Of a stretch of 6,484 bases of DNA, positions 1 to 5,408 are shown piece by piece. A program made the translations under genes and the position numbers. Under the pieces are notes generated by a model. That model had not been told where the DNA came from and ran no database searches. It saw only the letters and a program-made list of their open reading frames with translations. How positions within the stretch are numbered: the stretch's first letter is position 1; the number at the start of each line of letters is the position of its first letter. Source of the stretch: an uncultured Bacteroidota bacterium (GTDB lineage: Bacteria > Bacteroidota > Bacteroidia > Bacteroidales > SZUA-534); the NCBI GenBank assembly GCA_937885735.1, contig CALABN010000362.1, positions 1 to 6,484 on the forward strand. The letters are read 5' to 3'.

Positions 1-1130
1 GAATTATGTCAGAAACAGCCGCAATGCTTGTAAAGGATGGCAAGCCTGTTGATCAGGATTTCGCCAACAGAGCAGCACAGGAATTGAGCGAGGGTAACTC
101 ATTCTTTATTTATCAGTCAGAAAATGCCGACAGCCTTGCTTCTTGCTGCCGTCTTCGTAACGAACTTTCTGACAACACATTCAGCTACTCACTTGGCGCA
201 GGTGGCGTTTCTACAGGTTCTGTAAACGTCATCACACTTAATATGAACCGTTTGGTTCAGCAAGGCCGCGACCTTCGTACTGAAATTTGGAAAATCATCA
301 AATACCAAGTTGCTTACCGTAAGATTATTGAGCAGTATGTTGAGGCAGGTTTGCTTCCTGTTTACTCTGCTGGATTTATCTCACTTAACAAGCAATTCTC
401 GACAATCGGTATCAATGGTATGGTTGAGGCAGCTGAAAGCCAAGGCATTTCTGCCCGCAATACCAAAGAATACAAGGATTTCGTTTCTAAGCAGCTGAAG
501 GTTATTTACGAAGTGAACAAGGAGGCAAAAAAACAATTCGGATGTATGTTCAACACCGAATTCGTTCCTGCTGAAAACTTAGGTGTCAAGAATGCGATGT
601 GGGATAGAAAAGATGGCTTGTTTGTGCCACGCAACTGCTACAACTCATACTTCTACCCAGTTGAAGACCCATCTATCAACATCCTTGACAAGATTAGCCT
701 TCACGGTCGTGACATTATACAATATCTTGATGGCGGTTCTGCACTTCACCTTAACCTTGAAGAGGCACCGACAAAAGAAGGCTTCCTTCGTTTGCTTGAG
801 GCTACAGCAAAGGCAGGTTGCAACTACTTCTGCTTCAATATCAAAATCACAATCTGCAACGAATGCAAGTATATTGACAAGCGTACTCTTCAAAAATGCA
901 GCAAGTGTGGTTCTACCAATATTGATTACGGTACTCGCGTGATTGGTTATTTGAAACGTGTATCTAACTTTAGTTCTGCACGTCAGGAAGAACACAACTT
1001 GCGTTACTATCACAAGTCGATGTTGCATCGTACAGTTGAGGATAATGTATGCGAACAGGAACAAGTATCAGTGAATGAAAAAGTTACCGAGACGGTCAAT
1101 GTTGAATCATTGGAAAGCGTCAAGGCTTAA
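1..1130 (+). CDS. nrdD: Anaerobic (class III) ribonucleoside-triphosphate reductase, C-terminal part
   Basis: The enzyme reduces ribonucleoside triphosphates to deoxyribonucleotides in the cytoplasm without oxygen, using a glycyl radical. The gene is 5'-truncated by the window edge: the frame is open from base 3, and the ATG at 6 is internal because the N-terminal part of a roughly 700-residue family is missing. Counting from that Met, residues 45-52 contain SCCRL, the likely thiyl-cysteine loop. Residues 234-250 hold HGRDIIQYLDGGSALHLN-type core sequence. C284/C287 and C298/C301 form the C-terminal zinc site. RVIGYL at 311-316 places the radical glycine at G314. The protein runs about 60 residues past that glycine, ending in an acidic, Glu/Val-rich tail, which is longer than the roughly 31 residues in E. 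coli NrdD. The partner activase gene nrdG, often adjacent, is not downstream. Identity is very secure. Confidence 0.97.
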   Translation, partial: IMSETAAMLVKDGKPVDQDFANRAAQELSEGNSFFIYQSENADSLASCCRLRNELSDNTFSYSLGAGGVSTGSVNVITLNMNRLVQQGRDLRTEIWKIIKYQVAYRKIIEQYVEAGLLPVYSAGFISLNKQFSTIGINGMVEAAESQGISARNTKEYKDFVSKQLKVIYEVNKEAKKQFGCMFNTEFVPAENLGVKNAMWDRKDGLFVPRNCYNSYFYPVEDPSINILDKISLHGRDIIQYLDGGSALHLNLEEAPTKEGFLRLLEATAKAGCNYFCFNIKITICNECKYIDKRTLQKCSKCGSTNIDYGTRVIGYLKRVSNFSSARQEEHNLRYYHKSMLHRTVEDNVCEQEQVSVNEKVTETVNVESLESVKA

Positions 1131-1149
1131 TTTTAATTGATTATCAATC

Positions 1150-1184
1150 AAAAGCCGCAGGTTGACAGACTTGCGGCTTTTTTT
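1150..1184 (+). terminator. Rho-independent terminator of nrdD
   Basis: A GC-rich hairpin starts 20 bases after the nrdD stop codon. AAAAGCCGCA (1150-1159) pairs perfectly with TGCGGCTTTT (1172-1181), and a G-U pair (1160/1171) plus a G-C pair (1161/1170) extend the stem to 12 bp around an 8-base loop. The run of T at 1178-1184 follows directly. It separates nrdD transcription from the downstream bat operon. Confidence 0.9.
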
Positions 1185-1249
1185 ATATGGGTGGGTTCTA
1201 TAAGTTGATTTCAAAGTTCAAACAGTGAATTTATAGAATTCACCTATAT
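1185..1249 (+). repeat. Long imperfect inverted repeat, potential RNA hairpin
   Basis: Bases 1185-1206 pair with 1228-1249 over 22 consecutive positions, leaving a 21-base loop (1207-1227). Eighteen pairs are Watson-Crick. The other four (1189/1245, 1194/1240, 1195/1239, 1204/1230) are all G on the left and T on the right, so they become G-U pairs in + strand RNA but A-C mismatches in - strand RNA. The loop contains TTCAAA twice, at 1210-1215 and 1217-1222. The hairpin begins at the first base after the T-tract of the nrdD terminator. It has no T-run of its own, so it is not a second standard terminator. It may be a processed RNA, a read-through stabiliser, or a decayed palindromic element. 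The structure is seen directly; the role is unknown. Confidence 0.5.
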
Positions 1250-1446
1250 TAGTCTTGTGTCGATGCCTGGTTGTAATGGCAGACAATTTGATATGAAGTC
1301 ACCCGAGTGGCTCTTGGATTTGTTAACGGAACGTTAAAACCACGTTAAATTTTGTTAATGAGTGTATTCCCTATCAAATGATTTGCCAAATTTGCGTCGC
1401 TGTGATAGAAAAACAAGTGAAATTATAACACATAAAAATAAATAAT
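1250..1446 (+). other. Intergenic leader/upstream region of the bat operon
   Basis: This stretch should contain the promoter of the operon that starts at 1447. I looked for the Bacteroidetes primary-sigma pattern (TTTG near -33, TAnnTTTG near -7) and found only partial matches: CAAATTTG at 1387-1394 (one mismatch, no TTTG at the right distance upstream), and TAAATTTTG at 1346-1354 (one base too long, with TTTG 1319-1322 lying 23 bases upstream instead of about 19-21). The final 40 bases before the start are strongly A-rich (for example ATAAAAATAAATAAT), the usual Bacteroidetes translation-initiation context, with no Shine-Dalgarno sequence. No tRNA, rRNA or known riboswitch was recognised. 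Confidence 0.4.
1322..1358 (+). promoter_or_regulatory. Helically phased GTTAA repeats, candidate regulator binding array
   Basis: The pentamer GTTAA starts at 1322, 1333, 1344 and 1354, giving spacings of 11, 11 and 10 bp, about one DNA turn each. The middle two copies share ACGTTAAA (1331-1338 and 1342-1349). The first two also form an inverted repeat, TTAACG-GAA-CGTTAA (1323-1337). The array ends 88 bases before the operon's first ATG. One-turn phasing puts all copies on the same DNA face, as expected for cooperative protein binding or intrinsic curvature. No regulator can be named. Confidence 0.4.
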
Positions 1447-2442
1447 ATGAGTGAAATAGTTGATATCAAGGAACTTAATGACCGCATTCAGCGCGAGAGT
1501 TCATTTGTCGACCTTATTACTATGGAAATGAATAAGGTGATTGTAGGACAAAAACATTTGACCGAAAGTCTTTTGATTGGACTTTTGTCTGACGGGCATA
1601 TTCTTCTTGAAGGTCTTCCTGGTTTGGCAAAAACTTTGGCTATCAATACATTGGCGCAGACTATCGACGCAGGGTTCAGCCGTATTCAGTTCACACCTGA
1701 CCTTTTGCCTGCCGATGTCATTGGAACAATGATTTACAGCCCAAAGACAGAGGAATTCAGTGTGAAGAAGGGTCCTATATTCACAAATTTTGTACTTGCC
1801 GATGAAATCAACCGTGCCCCTGCAAAGGTCCAGAGTGCCTTGCTTGAGGCTATGCAGGAGAAACAGGTTACAATTGGCGACACAACGTTCCAGTTGGAAA
1901 AGCCATTCCTTGTAATGGCAACACAAAACCCAATTGAACAGGAAGGCACTTATCCTCTGCCAGAAGCACAGATGGACCGTTTTATGCTGAAAGTGATAAT
2001 CGGTTATCCTAAAAAGGAAGAAGAGCAACTGATTGTGCGTCAAAATATTCAGCGTGATTTTCCGAAAGCAAGCAAAATCCTTTCAACTGCCGAGATTGTC
2101 AAGGCTCGTGAGGTTGTCAAGGACGTATATATGGATGAAAAAATCGAACGCTATATTGTCGACATAGTGTTCGCAACCCGTTGCCCAGAGGAATATGGCT
2201 TGGCAAATCTTAAGGAAATGATCAGTTTCGGCGGTTCGCCACGTGCCAGCATCAACCTCTCAAAGGCTGCCAAGGCATACGCATTCATCAAACGTCGCGG
2301 TTATGTCGTTCCTGAGGATGTACGTGCAGTCTGCCACGATGTGCTTCGTCACCGTATTGGCTTGACTTATCAGGCCGAGGCTGAAAACCTTACAACTGAG
2401 GACGTTATCAACGAAATACTTAACAAGGTTGAAGTGCCATAG
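1447..2442 (+). CDS. MoxR-family AAA+ ATPase
   Basis: A 331-residue cytoplasmic AAA+ ATPase of the MoxR family, whose members act as chaperone-like remodelling motors, usually with VWA/MIDAS proteins encoded beside them. Walker A is GLPGLAKT (56-63, Lys62). The MoxR-typical QFTPDLLPADVIGT follows at 81-94. Walker B is VLADE (116-120). Sensor 1 is in ATQNP (158-162), followed by EGTYPLPEAQMDRF with the likely arginine finger R178. Sensor 2 is in GGSPRAS (262-268, R266), within the C-terminal helical lid. All catalytic residues are present and the length is normal. There is no membrane segment. It is the first gene of the operon, preceded by an A-rich leader and followed after 41 bases by the DUF58 gene. 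The family is certain; the substrate is not known. A gene symbol is not given because several unrelated MoxR subfamilies exist. Confidence 0.96.
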   Translation: MSEIVDIKELNDRIQRESSFVDLITMEMNKVIVGQKHLTESLLIGLLSDGHILLEGLPGLAKTLAINTLAQTIDAGFSRIQFTPDLLPADVIGTMIYSPKTEEFSVKKGPIFTNFVLADEINRAPAKVQSALLEAMQEKQVTIGDTTFQLEKPFLVMATQNPIEQEGTYPLPEAQMDRFMLKVIIGYPKKEEEQLIVRQNIQRDFPKASKILSTAEIVKAREVVKDVYMDEKIERYIVDIVFATRCPEEYGLANLKEMISFGGSPRASINLSKAAKAYAFIKRRGYVVPEDVRAVCHDVLRHRIGLTYQAEAENLTTEDVINEILNKVEVP

Positions 2443-2483
2443 TAAATCCTGATTCTAATTTCGGAACTGAAATTTGAAATAAT

Positions 2484-3353
2484 ATGGAAACTTCGGAATT
2501 ACTAAAGAAAGTACGGCATATTGAGATAAAGACACGTGGCTTGTCGAATCAAATCTTTGCAGGCGAATACCATAGTGCATTCAAGGGCAAGGGTATGACA
2601 TTCAGCGAGGTTCGTGAATATAATTATGGCGATGCCATTCGCGATATCGACTGGAATGTCACGGCTCGCCTTAACCGTCCGTTTGTGAAGGTGTTTGAGG
2701 AGGAGCGTGAACTGACGGTAATGCTTCTTATCGACGTGAGTGGCTCTAAAAATTTTGGCACGCAAGGACAATACAAGATTGACTTGATGACCGAAATTGC
2801 CGCTGTACTCTCTTTCTCTGCTATAAAAAACAACGATAAGATAGGCGTGATAATGTTCAGCGACAAGGTCGAGAAATTCATTCCGCCACAAAAAGGCAGA
2901 AAGCATATTTTGCGCATCATACAGGAATTGTTGGATTTTGAGCCCGAAAGCAAGCTGACCAATGTGTCGGCCGCACTCGAATACCTGACAAGCGTCATCA
3001 AGAAACGTTGCATCGCTTTTGTTGTGTCGGACTTCATTGACCGTAATTTCAAGGATGCCCTTACCATTGCCAACCGCAAGCACGATGTTGTCGCGCTTCG
3101 TCTGTACGACAAGCGTGAAACAGAAATGCCTGCAATGGGATTGGTGCAGATGACCGATGCTGAAACAGGCAAGACTCAATGGGTTGACACGTCGAGCCGT
3201 GCCGTACGCGATGCTTATAGTCAATGGTGGAACGACCAGACGGCATACGTCGAGGATGCGTTTAAGCGTAGTGGCGTGGATTTGGCCACCATTGCCACAG
3301 CCGACGATTATGTGAAGCCTCTTATTGGATTGTTCAAGCATCGTAGCGCGTGA
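2484..3353 (+). CDS. DUF58 domain-containing protein (VWA-like, bat operon)
   Basis: A 289-residue soluble DUF58 protein. The family signature is clear at 37-75: GMTFSEVREYNYGDAIRDID followed by WNVTARLNRPFVKVFEEE. Next comes a VWA-like fold with a complete MIDAS front, IDVSGS (83-88; D84, S86, S88), and a later acidic motif SDFID (182-186) at the position of the usual MIDAS aspartate. It lacks the two N-terminal membrane helices found in longer DUF58 proteins, so it should be cytoplasmic. That puts it in the same compartment as the MoxR ATPase, for which it is a plausible direct partner; this is inference from the general MoxR/VWA pairing. The stop codon overlaps a possible GTG start (3350) of the next gene. 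Start: ATG at 2484 in an AAATAAT context. Biochemical function is undescribed for the family. Confidence 0.95.
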   Translation: METSELLKKVRHIEIKTRGLSNQIFAGEYHSAFKGKGMTFSEVREYNYGDAIRDIDWNVTARLNRPFVKVFEEERELTVMLLIDVSGSKNFGTQGQYKIDLMTEIAAVLSFSAIKNNDKIGVIMFSDKVEKFIPPQKGRKHILRIIQELLDFEPESKLTNVSAALEYLTSVIKKRCIAFVVSDFIDRNFKDALTIANRKHDVVALRLYDKRETEMPAMGLVQMTDAETGKTQWVDTSSRAVRDAYSQWWNDQTAYVEDAFKRSGVDLATIATADDYVKPLIGLFKHRSA

Positions 3354-3382
3354 ATAACGTATTATGTAATTTGACTTTGACA

Positions 3383-4366
3383 ATGACTAATAAATTATCT
3401 ACAGTTTTGGTGGTGGCTTTGTCGCTTTTGGCAGGCATAGCCAATGGACAAGTTAATGTTTCTGCCCAAATGGACACTTCAATGATGCTCATTGGCGACC
3501 AGACAAACTTGAGGCTTGAGGCTTCTTTCCCGCAAGGCTATTCGGTCGCAATGCCAGTCTTCGCCGATACCGTGATTCGCAAACTTGAGGTTGTTGAGGC
3601 CGGAACCGTTGACACCACATTTGCCGACGGCATAGCACGCATCAACCAAAAATACGTTGTCACTTGCTTTGACAGTGGCTGGTATACAGTGCCACAAATG
3701 CCTTTCACAATCACACAGCCAGACGGTTTTACCGATACAATCTATTCCGCGCCAATCTATTTCGGCGTTATGACTATGCCTCTCGACACAGTCAATGCCA
3801 ATGCCATTACCGATATCAAGCCAATGGAAGATGCGCCATTCATTTTCAAGGAAATGATTCCATATTTGAAAATCGCCTTCCTGGTGATTCTTGTGTTGGC
3901 AATTTTGGCATTCATTATATATGTGATTGTCAAGCGGAAACGCAATGAACCGATATTTGTCAAGCCAAAACCGCAGGAGCCTGCTCACGTGGTGGCCTTG
4001 CGCCAACTTGATGCGCTGAAGGAACAGAAACTGTGGCAACGTGGACTTGTCAAGGAGTATTACACGTCGCTTACTGAAATTGTCCGCATCTACCTGTTTG
4101 GCAGATTCGGCGTGCAGGCTATGGAAAGCACAACCGCTGAAATTATGCAGTTGACAAAGTCTGTCGCTGAAATAGACAAGGATTTGCGCAAGAGTTTGCA
4201 GGAACTTCTCGAACGAGCCGATTTTGTGAAGTTTGCAAAGGCCCAGACCGAAGCCAATGAAAATGAGGCAAGTTTCGAATTTGTCGAGCATTTCGTCTTG
4301 ACAACAAAACCTGTTGAGCAACTTCGGGACGACGACGATGATGAATCAACTCAAAAAACAGAGTAA
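3383..4366 (+). CDS. Membrane-anchored bat-operon protein, DUF4381/BatD-like
   Basis: From the ATG at 3383 the product has 327 residues. Residues 1-22 form a signal peptide (VLVVALSLLAGIA, likely cleaved near ANG/Q). Residues 23-160 are a beta-rich, presumably periplasmic domain. Residues 163-184 form one transmembrane helix followed by KRKR, which fixes the C-terminal half in the cytoplasm. That half (200-305) contains ALRQLDALKEQKLWQRG, then KEYYTSLTEIVRIYLFGRFG and ESTTAEI, a pattern typical of DUF4381/BatD-type C-terminal domains, and the tail ends in DDDDDE. A GTG at 3350 would add 11 residues ahead of the signal peptide and overlap the DUF58 stop; the ATG is preferred because it starts directly at the signal peptide. 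The position between DUF58 and batA matches the MoxR-DUF58-DUF4381-VWA-VWA order known from other bacteria. It may bridge cytoplasmic MoxR/DUF58 and membrane BatA/BatB. Confidence 0.85.
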   Translation: MTNKLSTVLVVALSLLAGIANGQVNVSAQMDTSMMLIGDQTNLRLEASFPQGYSVAMPVFADTVIRKLEVVEAGTVDTTFADGIARINQKYVVTCFDSGWYTVPQMPFTITQPDGFTDTIYSAPIYFGVMTMPLDTVNANAITDIKPMEDAPFIFKEMIPYLKIAFLVILVLAILAFIIYVIVKRKRNEPIFVKPKPQEPAHVVALRQLDALKEQKLWQRGLVKEYYTSLTEIVRIYLFGRFGVQAMESTTAEIMQLTKSVAEIDKDLRKSLQELLERADFVKFAKAQTEANENEASFEFVEHFVLTTKPVEQLRDDDDDESTQKTE

Positions 4367-5367
4367 TGACTATGGAAAGCATAACATTCAATAATCCCAA
4401 TTTGTTGTATTTGTTGCTTTTGCTTTTGCCAATGATTGGTTGGTATGTATGGAAGCAACGTGATATGGACACGTCTATCAGGCTGTCGACATTGAAGGGC
4501 TTTGCCAAGGTTCCTCGTACATACAAGTGGTATTTGCGTCACGTGCCGTTTGCTTTGCGTACTTTGGCGTTGGCATTTTTCATTGTAGCCATAGCCCGTC
4601 CACAGTCAACCGACAGTTGGAGCAACACTACAACCGAAGGCATCGACATTGTTGTCGCACTCGACATTTCTGGCAGTATGCTGGCAGAAGACTTCAAGCC
4701 CAATCGTTTGGAGGCTGCAAAGGAGGATGCCATTAGGTTTATTTCTGGAAGGCCAAATGACCGTATAGGTTTGGTGGTCTTTTCAGGCGAAAGTTTCACA
4801 CAGTGCCCGCTTACAACTGACCACGCAGTTCTTATTAATCTTATAAACGATGTAAAAAGTGGAATGATTGAGGATGGAACGGCAATTGGAGTCGGTCTGG
4901 CAAATTCAATCAACAGACTGAAGGAATCGACAGCCAAAAGCAAGGTCGTGATTTTGATGACAGATGGCATTAACAATCAGGGTGAAATTCCGCCACTCAC
5001 TGCTGCCGACATTGCAAAGGCAATGGGAGTGAGGGTTTATACCGTTGGCATTGGCACACAGGGGCAGGCGCCTTATCCGTTCCTTGATGCGTTTGGAAAC
5101 AAGCACTATCAGAATGTTGATGTCGAAATTGACGAAGAGGTGCTGACACAGATAGCCTCGCAGACTGATGGACGCTATTTCCGTGCCACTAACAACAAGC
5201 GTTTGCAAGAGGTGTACGAGCAGATTGACCAACTTGAAAAGTCAAAGATTGAGACAAAGGAATATAGTAAGAAGATTGAGGAATATTTGCCTTTCCTGCT
5301 TGCAGGTTTGGTTTTGCTTGCCGTTGAATTGATTATGCGTAATACCATTTTGCGGACAACCAACTAA
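4366..5367 (+). CDS. batA: BatA, membrane VWA-domain protein
   Basis: A 333-residue aerotolerance-cluster VWA protein. Membrane segments lie at about 12-29, 61-78 and 308-325. The basic loop 30-60 between the first two should be cytoplasmic, which places the VWA domain (about 93-290) in the periplasm. The MIDAS is complete: DISGS (100-104), T172 in EDGTAIG, and D200 in MTDG. The block ALDISGSMLAEDFKPNRLE is the BatA/BatB family hallmark. The start overlaps the upstream stop by one base (TAATG), suggesting translational coupling; a second ATG at 4372 would shorten the protein by two residues and cannot be excluded. The gene is followed after 41 bases by its paralogue batB. In Bacteroides fragilis the bat genes were tied to oxygen tolerance, but the molecular action, probably metal-dependent protein binding in a complex with BatB, remains inferred. 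Confidence 0.94.
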   Translation: MTMESITFNNPNLLYLLLLLLPMIGWYVWKQRDMDTSIRLSTLKGFAKVPRTYKWYLRHVPFALRTLALAFFIVAIARPQSTDSWSNTTTEGIDIVVALDISGSMLAEDFKPNRLEAAKEDAIRFISGRPNDRIGLVVFSGESFTQCPLTTDHAVLINLINDVKSGMIEDGTAIGVGLANSINRLKESTAKSKVVILMTDGINNQGEIPPLTAADIAKAMGVRVYTVGIGTQGQAPYPFLDAFGNKHYQNVDVEIDEEVLTQIASQTDGRYFRATNNKRLQEVYEQIDQLEKSKIETKEYSKKIEEYLPFLLAGLVLLAVELIMRNTILRTTN

Positions 5368-5371
5368 TATC

Positions 5372-5405
5372 GTTTGATAATAACTTAATGTTAAACTGAA
5401 TTCAG
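5372..5405 (+). repeat. Inverted repeats in the batA-batB spacer
   Basis: Two overlapping symmetric elements sit in the 41-base spacer. GTTTGATA (5372-5379) can pair with TGTTAAAC (5389-5396) as an 8-bp RNA stem with two G-U pairs and a 9-base loop. CTGAATTCAG (5396-5405) is a perfect 10-bp palindrome ending three bases before the batB start. Both are A/T-rich and may be weak in RNA. They could tune batB translation or mark RNA processing; no function can be assigned. Confidence 0.25.
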
Positions 5406-5408
5406 ATT

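Noticed and set aside
645..1064. - strand open frame opposite the nrdD 3' end
   Set aside because: nrdD in this stretch contains the zinc and glycyl-radical motifs, so the antisense frame is not a gene.
1136..1148. ATTGAT-T-ATCAAT inverted repeat just before the nrdD terminator
   Set aside because: A single-base loop cannot fold as an RNA hairpin. It could only be a DNA site, and its place after the nrdD stop gives no reason to expect one.
1296..1322. tRNA-like D-arm (CCCGAGTGGCTC) resembling tRNA-Ser/Leu
   Set aside because: No anticodon arm, T-arm or acceptor stem follows at the right distance, so the similarity is local and accidental.
1319..1354. Bacteroidetes primary-sigma promoter using TTTG 1319-1322 and TAAATTTTG 1346-1354
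   Set aside because: The downstream element has one base too many and the spacing is about 23, longer than the usual range, so I did not call it as a promoter.
1328..1378. ECF/sigma-E-like promoter (GGAAC at 1328-1332 with TCAAA at 1374-1378)
   Set aside because: The two elements are about 40 bases apart instead of the roughly 16 required.
2502..3383. Long - strand open frame of 293 codons opposite the DUF58 gene
   Set aside because: It is antisense to a gene with clear family motifs, has no recognisable domain, and results from codon bias on the + strand.
3479..4321. Long - strand open frame of 280 codons opposite the DUF4381-like gene
   Set aside because: The + strand frame has a signal peptide, TM helix and family pattern, whereas the antisense product is rich in Cys/His/Trp with no motif. 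It is a shadow.
4396..4430. TTG/TTTGC-rich low-complexity stretch at the start of batA
   Set aside because: It simply encodes the leucine-rich first membrane helix and is not an independent repeat.
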